The notes beneath the pieces are model-generated. The model had not been told where the DNA came from. It ran no database searches and saw only the letters and a list, made by a program, of their open reading frames with translations. This document shows, piece by piece, positions 25,058 through 32,998 of a DNA stretch of 64,000 bases (the stretch's first letter is position 1; the number at the start of each line of letters is the position of its first letter). Origin of the DNA: Capsulimonas sp039928515 (GTDB taxonomy: Bacteria > Armatimonadota > Armatimonadia > Armatimonadales > Capsulimonadaceae); the NCBI RefSeq assembly GCF_039928515.1, contig NZ_JBDSSZ010000114.1, one strand, 5' to 3'. The translations under genes and the position numbers were made by a program.

Positions 25058-25915
25058 ATGAATAGTATGTTCAAGATGATTGACGCCGCCGGCGTGGAGT
25101 CGGCGCCGTTCGATAGCGATACTCTGATCTCATACGCCCGGCAGGGAATTATCCTGCCGGCGACGATGATCTTGGATATCGCCGCCGGCCGCTGGGCGCC
25201 GGCCGGGGAACACTCTCTGCTCGGCGGCGCGCCGCCGGCATCCGCCTCGGGCGCAATTCCTCCGCCGACGGCGGGCTCGCTGGGAAACTACGTTCCTTAC
25301 GTGCCGAACCCACAGGCCGCACGCGCGAGCTCATGGCCGAAAATCGTGGGTCTCCTTGCGGCCCTAGGGGTGCTTGCATTCATGGGTCTGATCGCCGCCG
25401 GTTTCTGGTTAGCAGATAAGGAAGGCGGCTCCGCGAAGTCTGAGACGCAAACTGTCATGACCGATGATGGGCGATATGCAATAACATTGCCCACAAGCTG
25501 GATACGATGGAAGACGGATGATAAAGCGACCATCGCGTATATCGATGTCACGTCCGGCAACAGCGTCACCATGAACAGTCTCGACGATAACGGTACGGAT
25601 ACTACGGATCTCCGGTTGCTGATGGACAATGTCGTACGGCTGGAAGCCAAGACTACGCAGGACACGCCTATCGGCAAACCGATTTCCATCAAAGTCGGAG
25701 GGCTGCCCGCCTACCAGCAGGATATGACGGACTCTTCCGGCTCAAAAGATTTACAGACACGGATTACTCTCATTGGCGCGCCTAAATCTGCTTATATGAT
25801 CATGACGATCGGCAATACGGCGGCGACCGGCGCGGACGCTCCCGCAGTGAACACCGTCGTCAGCACCTTTCGCAAAGTAACGTCGCCAATCAAGGCTCCC
25901 CCCACCAAGGCGTAA
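25058..25915 (+). CDS. GYF_2-like N-terminal domain membrane protein, copy 2
   Basis: 285 residues with the same plan as copy 1: head FKMIDAAGVESAPFDSDTLI...GRWAPAGE, Pro-rich linker, one membrane helix at about 90-112 (IVGLLAALGVLAFMGLIAAGFWL), then ETQTVMTDDGRYAITLPTSW and a ~140-residue outer domain. The linker and outer domains have diverged strongly, so this is an old tandem duplication. No good ribosome site before ATG 25058 (an ATG at 25067 is possible). Function unknown. Confidence 0.65.
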   Translation: MNSMFKMIDAAGVESAPFDSDTLISYARQGIILPATMILDIAAGRWAPAGEHSLLGGAPPASASGAIPPPTAGSLGNYVPYVPNPQAARASSWPKIVGLLAALGVLAFMGLIAAGFWLADKEGGSAKSETQTVMTDDGRYAITLPTSWIRWKTDDKATIAYIDVTSGNSVTMNSLDDNGTDTTDLRLLMDNVVRLEAKTTQDTPIGKPISIKVGGLPAYQQDMTDSSGSKDLQTRITLIGAPKSAYMIMTIGNTAATGADAPAVNTVVSTFRKVTSPIKAPPTKA

Positions 25916-25947
25916 CATCACAGCGCTTTGAGAGACATGAAATACGA

Positions 25948-26226
25948 ATGAAGCTTTTGGAATCACTGGGCGGCGATCTTAAGCATCCCGGGTGGATGTA
26001 TCTCAAAGCCGCCCTCTTCTTAATCGCCGGGGTCGCGACGACCTTCGCGATCTTCATCCAGATCCCATCGCTGCAAAATGCGTTTTTGCTGGCGATCGGG
26101 ATCTGGTCGTTTTGCCGCCTCTACTACTTCTGCTTCTACGTCATCGAAAAGTACATCGATCCCTCATTTCGATTCGCCGGCCTTTGGTCCGTAGTCGTCT
26201 ATCTCCTGAAACGTAAACCTCGTTAG
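25948..26226 (+). CDS. Small two- to three-helix membrane protein
   Basis: 92 residues. Hydrophobic stretches MYLKAALFLIAGVATTFAIFI and AFLLAIGIWSFCRLYYFCFYVI, and a basic C terminus (LLKRKPR). 32 bases after the second GYF-type gene, same strand, so likely co-transcribed. No family recognised. Confidence 0.6.
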   Translation: MKLLESLGGDLKHPGWMYLKAALFLIAGVATTFAIFIQIPSLQNAFLLAIGIWSFCRLYYFCFYVIEKYIDPSFRFAGLWSVVVYLLKRKPR

Positions 26227-26330
26227 CAAGACTTGGACAGAAAAAGGTACTATAGCCGCAGCAGAGACGGTCGTGAACGCAATGCTTAACGATCGGCTTG
26301 ATACTCTTGTCGTTTTAGAAGGACGGTTGA

Positions 26331-26849
26331 ATGCTGCCCCAGGAAACGGATCGCTTATTGCTCCGGCCGTTCAAAACCGCCGATTTCGACGAGATGCACC
26401 ATATTCTTTCCGACGCCAAAACGATGCAGTTCTGGCCCGCTCCCTTTTCCGAGGAAGCGACCCGGGACTGGGTGGAGAACAACATCTCACGCTACGCCGA
26501 TGACGGCTGCGGGCGGATGGCGATCGTTCAAAAACAGACCGGCGTTCTTGTCGGCCACTGCGGCATTGCGCGAATTGAAGTCAATGGCGTCCTGGAAAAT
26601 GATCTCGGCTACATCGTCCATCACGCTTTTTGGAATCGCGGCTACGCCTCCGAGGCGGCCGCCGCGCATCTGGATTTCGGCCTGCGTGATCTCCATCTCG
26701 GGCGTGTGATCGCGAACATGCCGGTAAGCCATTGCGCATCCCGGCGCGTCGCCGAGAAGATCGGAATGCTCTACGCCGGCGAGTTCCTCAACCCGCGCAA
26801 TCGCATGATCCCTACCTGTCTTTACGCCGCCACCCAGCCGCCCGCTTAA
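26331..26849 (+). CDS. GNAT-family N-acetyltransferase (RimJ/RimL-like)
   Basis: 172 residues, normal length. Opens with ETDRLLLRPFKTADFDEM, the RimJ-like N-terminal signature, followed by VGHCGIARIEVN, LGYIVHHAFWNRGYASEAA (acetyl-CoA binding loop, R/Q-x-x-G-x-A position) and ANMPVSHCASRRVAEKIGM. Transfers an acetyl group from acetyl-CoA to an amine; the target cannot be predicted. Faces the convergent DUF99 gene with only 10 bases between. Confidence 0.85.
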   Translation: MLPQETDRLLLRPFKTADFDEMHHILSDAKTMQFWPAPFSEEATRDWVENNISRYADDGCGRMAIVQKQTGVLVGHCGIARIEVNGVLENDLGYIVHHAFWNRGYASEAAAAHLDFGLRDLHLGRVIANMPVSHCASRRVAEKIGMLYAGEFLNPRNRMIPTCLYAATQPPA

Positions 26850-26859
26850 GCAGGCCCGT

Positions 26860-27429
26860 TCACGTTCGGCCCCGGCTTTGCCCGGTCGCCACGCCGCCCG
26901 CGATCAAATGCGCCGTGCGCAGCGGCTCCGGAATGACGCCATGGACCGCGAACCGACCAATCACCGCCCCCGCCTCCTCCAGAGAAATACCCGAACGCTG
27001 AACCCAAACACCCGCCACCGGCTCCATCGCGCCCGCCTTCTCGATCAGCTTCCACTTGCGCTCGCCGCCGGCAACGCGCGTCAATAACGCCGCCTTCATC
27101 GCATCCATGCGCGGCAGACGCCGCGCCACGACCAGCACCGGGACGCCAAGCCGCTCGCTCAGATCGTGAATATCCAGCACATTGAAACCGCCTAGAGCGA
27201 TTCCTTGCAGCAGCACCAATTGAATGGAACTTCCGTACTTCGAGCCCTTGACCAGTTCGGCGATACGGTCCGTGGAGTTGGCGCCGTCGCGGCGCACGCG
27301 TCCGCCAAGCACACCCTCCAGCCGCGATCCCGAATAGACCGCCCCAACGATCGGCACATCGCCGCGCGTGGAGTGCGCGAACGGAAAATCATCGAACCCG
27401 ACAACATAGGAAAACGAAGACGACATCAT
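26860..27429 (-). CDS. DUF99 family protein
   Basis: 189 residues. VVGFDDFPF near the start, VGAVYSG, and the KYGSSIQLVLLQGIALGGFNVLDIHDLSE core match DUF99, a family common in archaea and scattered bacteria with a suggested distant link to the RNase H-like/endonuclease V fold. No experimental function is known to me. The ATG at 27429 has no ribosome site, but TACTAT ends 6 bases before it, which would fit a leaderless transcript. Confidence 0.8.
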   Translation of the reverse strand: MMSSSFSYVVGFDDFPFAHSTRGDVPIVGAVYSGSRLEGVLGGRVRRDGANSTDRIAELVKGSKYGSSIQLVLLQGIALGGFNVLDIHDLSERLGVPVLVVARRLPRMDAMKAALLTRVAGGERKWKLIEKAGAMEPVAGVWVQRSGISLEEAGAVIGRFAVHGVIPEPLRTAHLIAGGVATGQSRGRT

Positions 27430-27474
27430 GCCTGCATAGTACCTGGGTAAGCTCCTCGGCGGCCCTAAAGTCGT

Positions 27475-28470
27475 TTAGCGGCCGGTCATTTTCTCCATGC
27501 TTTCGGGGTACCGCGCGCCCTGCACTGTGATCAGGGCGGCGGCGCTGTCAATATCGCGCAGATCGTCCGGCGTAAGTTCGACGGAAACCGCTCCGATGTT
27601 CTCGTCCAGCCGGGCAAGCTTCGTCGTGCCTGGGATTGGCGCGATCCATGGCTTCTGGGCGAGCAGCCAGGCCAGCGCGATCTGCGCGGGCGTCGCGTTC
27701 TTTCGCTGCGCAATGCCGCCGAGCAGATCGACCACCGCCTGGTTCGCCTTGCGGTTCTCTTCGCTCAGGCGGGGAACAGTATTGCGAAAATCCGTACTGT
27801 CGAACTTTGTGTTTTCGTCGATCTTGCCGGTGAGAAACCCTTTGCCCAATGGACTGAAGGGAACGAAGCCGATCCCGAGTTCTTCGAGTGTCGGCAGCAC
27901 TGTCTCTTCAGGCTCCCTGTACCAGAGCGAGTACTCGCTCTGAAGCGCCGTCACCGGCGTCACGGCGTGGGCGCGGCGGATGGTCTGCGCTCCTGCTTCA
28001 GAAAGCCCAAAGTGCTTAACTTTGCCGGCCTCGATCAACTCCTTCACCGCGCCCGCCACATCCTCAATCGGCACATCTGGATCGACTCGGTGCTGATAAT
28101 AAAGGTCGATCGCCTCGACCCCGAGACGCCTCAGCGATCCCTCAACAACCTCTTTGATGTGCTCCGGACGGCTATTCAGCGCACTCCATCGAGTTGTGTC
28201 GCCAGGACTGGGCGCCCATCCAAACTTGGTTGCGATCACCACCTGACCGCGGAACGGAGCGAGGGCTTCGCCAACAAGCTCTTCATTCACGAGCGGCCCG
28301 TAGACTTCGGCGGTATCAAAGAACGTGACGCCTCGCTCCACGGCGGCGCGGAGGAGCGCGATCATTTCCGGCTTGTCTTTGGGCGGGCCGTAAGACCAGC
28401 TCATTCCCATGCAGCCAAGCCCGAGGGCTGAAACTTCCAAGCCGCTCTTTCCCAGTGTTCGTTTCTGCAT
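27475..28470 (-). CDS. Aldo/keto reductase
   Basis: 331 residues. The start at 28470 (MQKRTLGKSGLEVSALGLG) is preferred to the ATG at 28482 because a GGAG sits 6 bases before it. AKR barrel with FDTAEVYG (Asp and Tyr of the catalytic set), ATKFGW (Lys), YYQHRVDPDVP (His) and the closing APIPGTTKLARLDEN NADPH-binding part. Most like the AKR13/YakC group that reduces aldehydes and ketones in the cytoplasm. A decayed fragment of a second reductase lies at 28956-29033, so there may once have been two. Confidence 0.9.
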   Translation of the reverse strand: MQKRTLGKSGLEVSALGLGCMGMSWSYGPPKDKPEMIALLRAAVERGVTFFDTAEVYGPLVNEELVGEALAPFRGQVVIATKFGWAPSPGDTTRWSALNSRPEHIKEVVEGSLRRLGVEAIDLYYQHRVDPDVPIEDVAGAVKELIEAGKVKHFGLSEAGAQTIRRAHAVTPVTALQSEYSLWYREPEETVLPTLEELGIGFVPFSPLGKGFLTGKIDENTKFDSTDFRNTVPRLSEENRKANQAVVDLLGGIAQRKNATPAQIALAWLLAQKPWIAPIPGTTKLARLDENIGAVSVELTPDDLRDIDSAAALITVQGARYPESMEKMTGR

Positions 28471-28529
28471 TCTTTTCTCCATGGAGGGGCGCTTACAGCT
28501 CCTCGCGTGTCGGCCGGAACAAGATTTCC

Positions 28530-28925
28530 CTATGCGCCATACTGCTCGTCGGTGACATGCTCCATCCAGGTGACGGGACTGCCGTTGATACTTTCCTGAA
28601 TGGCGATATGCGTCATGGCGATCGTCGGCGAGGCGCCGTGCCAGTGCTTTTCATCGGGCGAAAACCAAACCACGTCCCCAGGCTGGATTTCCTCGATCGG
28701 GCCGCCCTCGCGCTGCGCCCATCCCAATCCCGCCGTCACGATCAGTGTCTGCCCCAGCGGGTGGGTATGCCATGCGGTGCGGGCGCCCGGCTCAAAGGTG
28801 ACGGTCGCGCCGACGACGCGCGCCGGATCGGGCGCATTGAACAGCGGATCGATGCGCACTGTCCCCGTAAAGTAATCGGCTGGTCCCTTGCCGGACGGAC
28901 GGGATCCGTTTCTCTTAATTTCCAT
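28530..28925 (-). CDS. Cupin-domain protein
   Basis: 131 residues. A small cupin with the metal-binding motifs GARTAWHTHPLGQTLIV (two His) and PGDVVWFSPDEKHWHGA (His). Starts MEIKRNGSRPSGKGPADYF, typical of a widespread family annotated as quercetin-dioxygenase-like or carboxymuconolactone-associated cupins. AAGGAG is 7 bases before the ATG. It is 59 bases upstream of the aldo/keto reductase on the same strand and diverges from the AraC gene; such cupin-AKR-AraC groups are common and the regulator probably controls both. Reaction unknown. Confidence 0.85.
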   Translation of the reverse strand: MEIKRNGSRPSGKGPADYFTGTVRIDPLFNAPDPARVVGATVTFEPGARTAWHTHPLGQTLIVTAGLGWAQREGGPIEEIQPGDVVWFSPDEKHWHGASPTIAMTHIAIQESINGSPVTWMEHVTDEQYGA

Positions 28926-28955
28926 TGTTTTCTCCTTATGTGCTGTCTTGGCCGA

Positions 28956-29033
28956 TTAGCGATTGACCATCTTGGTGGTTCCTGAGATAAGAACGATCTA
29001 TGGCTTCTGCGCGAGGATCCACGCAATCGGGAC
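28956..29033 (-). pseudogene. Relic of an aldo/keto reductase C-terminal segment
   Basis: On the minus strand the 26 codons read VPIAWILAQKP, stop, IVLISGTTKMVNR, stop. The intact reductase next door has IALAWLLAQKPWIAPIPGTTK, so the fragment aligns without gaps and the Trp codon has become TAG. Lies in the intergenic region between cupin and AraC genes. Confidence 0.6.
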
Positions 29034-29205
29034 TTCGATATTCGCGATTGTATAAAATTCCACGCAGTTCCAATCAGAAAGTGATTGTTTCGCATATCTA
29101 TACTTATTTTACACGGTACCGAAGACGATGCAATAGAACATTCCTCGGGAATCATTGTCTGATTCTACAAACTCTCTTGAAAAAGCGACGGCGTCAGGAG
29201 GAGCA

Positions 29206-29214
29206 TGTTATAAT
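29206..29214 (+). promoter_or_regulatory. Extended -10 promoter directly before the AraC-type gene
   Basis: TG-t-TATAAT, ending 7 bases before the ATG at 29222, so transcription should begin at or next to the start codon. No spaced -35 hexamer. Confidence 0.6.
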
Positions 29215-29221
29215 AGATTTC

Positions 29222-30181
29222 ATGAAAGACGTCTATTCAAACCAGATCGAAGGGGCGGAGGCGGGAGACGAGCTGCGGGAGAAAGTCAACCGGGCGGAGC
29301 TGGTCGACCGTATCGCGCGGGCGGCGCCAAGCAACGGGACTGTCGAGCCGGTGAAGGGCCTGCACCTGAACCGAGCGTCCGTAGTCACGGAGCCGCATCA
29401 TAGCGTAACTTATCCTTCCTTTTGCGTCATCGCTCAAGGCTCCAAGGAAATTCTACTTGGTGAGGAGCGCTACCGATACGATCCTTACAAGTATCTTCTC
29501 GCCACGGTTGAACTGCCCGCCGTCAGCTATCTCGTGGAAGCGTCGCCCGAAAAGCCTTACTTGAGTTTGCGACTGGACCTCGATCCGGCGATAGTCGCTT
29601 CTGTTATGCTCGAAGCCAGGATGCCGTCGCCCCGAAGGGATGTCGGCAGCGTGCGCGCCATCAACGTCAGCCCACTGAACTCGAACCTTCTCGACGCGGC
29701 TGTCCGGCTCGTGCGGCTGACGGACGCGCCGCCGGCCGAAGGGCGCGTTCTGCTGCCGCTGGTCACCCGCGAGATCGTGTTCCGATTGCTTGCCGGCGAT
29801 CAGGGCGCGCGCCTGCGGCATATCGCCGTTCTTGGGGGGCATACGGACCGGATCGCCCGCGCGATCGAGCGCCTGCGCAATGATTTCGACAAGCCGCTCC
29901 GGATCGAAAGCCTGGCGCACGATCTGGGGATGAGCGCCTCGGGCTTCCACGAGCATTTCAAGGCCGTGACCGCCATGAGCCCATTGCAGTTCCAGAAGAA
30001 CCTGCGGCTTCAGGAAGCGCGCCGCCTGCTGCTCGGCGAGGATCTGGACGCCGCATCCATCGCTTACCGGGTCGGCTATGAAGATACTTCACACTTCAGT
30101 CGGGAATACAAACGACATTTTGGTTCTCCGCCAATGCGCGATGTCGCGCGCCTGCGGGCGGCCGCAAAGATCGGCGCTTAA
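29222..30181 (+). CDS. AraC-family transcriptional regulator
   Basis: 319 residues from ATG 29222. The N-terminal half (TYPSFCVIAQGSKEILLGEE, then YKYLLATVELPAVSYLVEAS) is the AraC_N cupin-like sensing domain; the C-terminal ~100 residues have two helix-turn-helix motifs (IESLAHDLGMSASGFHEHFK and AASIAYRVGYEDTSHFSREYKRHFG). This subgroup commonly controls adjacent oxidoreductases; here the divergent cupin and aldo/keto reductase are the likely targets (inference). A longer frame to 29000 is rejected: the -10 box lies just before 29222. Confidence 0.9.
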   Translation: MKDVYSNQIEGAEAGDELREKVNRAELVDRIARAAPSNGTVEPVKGLHLNRASVVTEPHHSVTYPSFCVIAQGSKEILLGEERYRYDPYKYLLATVELPAVSYLVEASPEKPYLSLRLDLDPAIVASVMLEARMPSPRRDVGSVRAINVSPLNSNLLDAAVRLVRLTDAPPAEGRVLLPLVTREIVFRLLAGDQGARLRHIAVLGGHTDRIARAIERLRNDFDKPLRIESLAHDLGMSASGFHEHFKAVTAMSPLQFQKNLRLQEARRLLLGEDLDAASIAYRVGYEDTSHFSREYKRHFGSPPMRDVARLRAAAKIGA

Positions 30182-30204
30182 CGACTGGGAAGGAAGATGA
30201 GACG

Positions 30205-30888
30205 TTGATTGGGAAACGATGGATTGCAATCGCGCTCGGCGGCGGGACCGCCCTGCTGGCGGTTATGTGTGGCGGTAAGATCGCTCATCAGGAGAAATTC
30301 CACGCCGAGACGCCCCTATCCCATGCCCCAGCCGTGGAGCCGGCCGCGAAATTGACCGGCTTCCAGCAGCTTGTTATGACTGACCTGGACCGTCAGTGCG
30401 CGTCGAACATTGTTTATCAAGACGGCTATTTTTCCGGCGGCGAACCGCCGCCGAAGATCGGCGTCTGTACCGATGTCGTTATCCGGTCCTACCGCGCGGC
30501 CGGCGTGGATTTGCAGAGCCAAGTGGCGGCGGACATCCGAAGTCATCCCAAACTCTATCATATCGACAAACCCGATCCCAACATCGATCATCGCCGCTGC
30601 CGCAATCTCACAATCTTCTTCAAGCGCCACGCGCTCACGCTGCCGGCGTCTGGCCCAAACGCTGACTGGAAGCCCGGCGACATCGTGTTCTGGGACACGG
30701 CCGGCGACGGCCACGTGGATCATGTCGGCGTGATCGCGAACCATCTCGATACCAATGGCGACCCGACCGTCACTCACCATTGGCCCGGGCAGATCGTATC
30801 GGAAACGGATTGGCTGTATCGATTGCCTACGGCGAGTCATTACCGCTGGAAAGCGAATGACGCCAGTGTGGCCCATCGTCCGGTATAA
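30205..30888 (+). CDS. DUF1287 family exported protein
   Basis: 227 residues, starting at TTG 30205 with GGAAGGAAG upstream. Signal or anchor sequence WIAIALGGGTALLAVMCGG. The DUF1287 hallmarks are clear: IGVCTDVVIRSYRAAGVDLQ, PDPNIDHRRCRNL and WKPGDIVFWD...HVDHVGVI. With a Cys, a His and an Asp in these motifs and the GDIVFW pattern, the family resembles NlpC/P60-type papain-like hydrolases; a wall-related amidase role is inferred, not shown. It follows the AraC gene by 23 bases. Confidence 0.85.
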   Translation: MIGKRWIAIALGGGTALLAVMCGGKIAHQEKFHAETPLSHAPAVEPAAKLTGFQQLVMTDLDRQCASNIVYQDGYFSGGEPPPKIGVCTDVVIRSYRAAGVDLQSQVAADIRSHPKLYHIDKPDPNIDHRRCRNLTIFFKRHALTLPASGPNADWKPGDIVFWDTAGDGHVDHVGVIANHLDTNGDPTVTHHWPGQIVSETDWLYRLPTASHYRWKANDASVAHRPV

Positions 30889-30931
30889 TTGATTGCTCAC
30901 TCGCTATCAAACTATTCTCGCACGAGGCGTT

Positions 30932-31831
30932 ATGATCTCTCGAATATTCATGCCAGCGATTCTCGCTCTCTCACTGATTCCCATTTGCGCGACGCAAGCG
31001 GGCGCGGCGAAAATTCCGTGGCAGCCCAATTGGAATAGCGCCGTCACACAGGGCCAGCGCAGCCACCGATTGATCCTGGTGGATTTTTATACGGACTGGT
31101 GCGGATGGTGCAAAAAGATGGATGCGGATGTCTATCCGAATCCCGCCGTTGCGCAGGCAATGACACAGTATGTCCCGCTCCGACTGAACGCCGAGCAGAA
31201 TGGCGCGGCGCTCGCCAGACGCTATAAAGTCCATGGCTATCCCACCATCATGGTGCTGGACGAATCGGGGAACGTCGTCGATCGGTTCGCGGGCTATATG
31301 AAACCGGCCGATTTTGCCGAATGGCTGGGCGATACCGTTCATAACCACGCCGCCGCATCCAAAGAACGCCCGACGACACAAATGTCGCGCATCCACGAAA
31401 CGACAAAGTTCATTCCCAGCCACCAGGGTGACCCCATTGAGGCTGCCCCTACCCTGGCGCTGGCGCAAAAGTATCTGGATCGCGGCGATGTTGTTGGAGC
31501 GGGACGGATCGCGGTTAAAGTCGCCCATAACGGCGGCTCAATCCCCGCCGCGTTTTACGGAAAACTCGGCGACGCCGCGCTGCAAGACAAAAAACTGGAC
31601 GCTGCCTGGGGCTGGCGCCAGATGGAGATAAAGTCCGCAAAGTCGCCGGACGAAAAAGCCTATGCGCAATTGCAGTCAGCCCGCGTGGAGCTCACGCTCG
31701 GTTCGATCACACAGGCAACGACGCACTTGAAGTCACTGACGCAAAACGACACCACTTCCGACACGATCAAATCCCAGGCGCAAGCCCTGCTGGACGAAAT
31801 CGACGCCCCGGAAGCCAAGAACGTGCGCTGA
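30932..31831 (+). CDS. Exported thioredoxin-like protein with helical repeat tail
   Basis: 299 residues from ATG 30932; an upstream in-frame TTG is rejected because the signal peptide (FMPAILALSLIPICATQAGA) starts here. The thioredoxin-like domain has VDFYTDWCGWCKKMDADVY with Cys57 and Cys60 and the cis-Pro YPTIMV. CGWC is the form seen in DsbD C-terminal and thiol:disulfide interchange proteins. The last ~130 residues are helical, TPR-like (AQKYLDRGDVVGAGRIAVKV; AQLQSARVELTLG). Probably a periplasmic reductase or disulfide carrier. Terminator follows. Confidence 0.85.
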   Translation: MISRIFMPAILALSLIPICATQAGAAKIPWQPNWNSAVTQGQRSHRLILVDFYTDWCGWCKKMDADVYPNPAVAQAMTQYVPLRLNAEQNGAALARRYKVHGYPTIMVLDESGNVVDRFAGYMKPADFAEWLGDTVHNHAAASKERPTTQMSRIHETTKFIPSHQGDPIEAAPTLALAQKYLDRGDVVGAGRIAVKVAHNGGSIPAAFYGKLGDAALQDKKLDAAWGWRQMEIKSAKSPDEKAYAQLQSARVELTLGSITQATTHLKSLTQNDTTSDTIKSQAQALLDEIDAPEAKNVR

Positions 31832-31841
31832 AGGCCGACGC

Positions 31842-31870
31842 GGGTGAAGACGGCGATGCTGTCTTCACCC
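31842..31870 (+). terminator. Terminator after thioredoxin-like gene
   Basis: 10-bp perfect stem GGGTGAAGAC / GTCTTCACCC with a 9-base loop; no long T run. Confidence 0.6.
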
Positions 31871-31904
31871 ACGATTGAGAAATCGACTTCCCGGCGAAGT
31901 CAGG

Positions 31905-32066
31905 TATAATAAGGCCCACGTACTCGGCGCCCGCCGCCCGAGGCGAAGTCGCCGCTGCCCGCCGCCTCTGCTGGCTCCACGTCCGGTAACGATTTCGCCA
32001 CTGCGGGTGTTATACAAGAAGTGGAGAAGTCGCGCCGATGGCGCGCGGTAAGGACCAGCAACCTCA
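31905..32066 (+). promoter_or_regulatory. -10 box and structured leader of cysDN
   Basis: TATAAT at 31905-31910 (weak -35), then ~150 bases with no ORF and several strong hairpins: CTCGG/CCGAG at 31923-31942, GGCG-aagt-CGCC at 31942-31953, a CCACT/AGTGG pair around 31998-32023, and CGCGCC-gat-GGCGCG at 32031-32045 placed just before the AAGGA ribosome site. A leader sensing a sulfur metabolite is plausible. Short words (CCGGTAAC, CGGGTG) are faintly like SAM-clan aptamers, but I cannot fit a known consensus. Confidence 0.4.
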
Positions 32067-32975
32067 GTGATAAACTCGTATAGTTTGACTCATCTCAATG
32101 AATTGGAAGCGGAGTCGATTTACGTCATCCGCGAAGTCGCGGCGCAGTTCGAGCGGCCCGCGCTGCTGTTTTCGGGCGGCAAAGACTCGATCGTTCTCAG
32201 CCACCTGGCGCGCAAGGCGTTTGCCCCCGCCAAAGTCCCCTTCCCTTTGCTGCATATCGACACCGGCCATAACTTTCCCGAGACATTGGAGTACCGGGAC
32301 GCGTGGGCTGAAAACATCGGCGCGAAGCTGATCGTAAAGTACGTTCAGGATTCGATCGATTCCGGCCGCGTCGTGGAGGAAAAGGGCTTCAACGCCAGCC
32401 GCAACGCCCTCCAGACGGTCACTCTGCTCGACGCCCTCGAAGAGCTGAAGATCGACGCCGCCCTCGGCGGCGCCCGCCGCGACGAAGAAAAGGCCCGCGC
32501 GAAGGAGCGCTTCTTCTCGCACCGCGACGAGTTCGGCCAGTGGGATCCCAAGAACCAGCGCCCCGAGCTTTGGAACCTCTTCAATGGCAAAAAGCACATC
32601 GGCGAGCACTTCCGCGTCTTCCCCATCAGCAACTGGACCGAGATGGATGTCTGGCAGTATCTCTATCAAGAGAAGATCGAGCTTCCCAGCCTCTACTTCA
32701 CCCATCAGCGCCAGATGATCGCGCGCGACGGACAGCTCCTTTATGCCTCCGACGCGCTGAACAAGCGGCCCGAGGAAGTTCCTGTCGAGTATCAGGTTCG
32801 CTTCCGCACAATCGGCGACATGACCTGCACCGGCGCCGTGCTTTCCCCGGCGAACTCCATGGAGGAGATCATCCAGGAAGTGGCGGCCTCGCGGGTCACC
32901 GAGCGCGGCACGCGATCCGACGACAAGCGATCCGAGGCGGCGATGGAAGATCGCAAAAAGCAGGGCTATTTCTAA
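32067..32975 (+). CDS. cysD: Sulfate adenylyltransferase subunit 2 (CysD)
   Basis: 302 residues, GTG start with AAGGA upstream; normal length for CysD. PP-loop SGGKDSIV at residues 36-43, HIDTGHNFPETLEYRD, and GGARRDEEKARAKERFFS, all typical. With CysN it makes adenosine 5'-phosphosulfate from ATP and sulfate, driven by GTP hydrolysis, the first step of sulfate assimilation. 23 bases separate it from cysN. No cysC, cysH or sulfite reductase genes lie in the window, so later steps are encoded elsewhere. Confidence 0.96.
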   Translation: MINSYSLTHLNELEAESIYVIREVAAQFERPALLFSGGKDSIVLSHLARKAFAPAKVPFPLLHIDTGHNFPETLEYRDAWAENIGAKLIVKYVQDSIDSGRVVEEKGFNASRNALQTVTLLDALEELKIDAALGGARRDEEKARAKERFFSHRDEFGQWDPKNQRPELWNLFNGKKHIGEHFRVFPISNWTEMDVWQYLYQEKIELPSLYFTHQRQMIARDGQLLYASDALNKRPEEVPVEYQVRFRTIGDMTCTGAVLSPANSMEEIIQEVAASRVTERGTRSDDKRSEAAMEDRKKQGYF

Positions 32976-32998
32976 CGAGTTTGCAAAGATTTTAAGAC

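Noticed and set aside
31911..32066. SAM-I/SAM-IV type riboswitch before cysD
   Set aside because: Only short words are similar; the helices and conserved core do not line up by eye, so I report a structured leader only.
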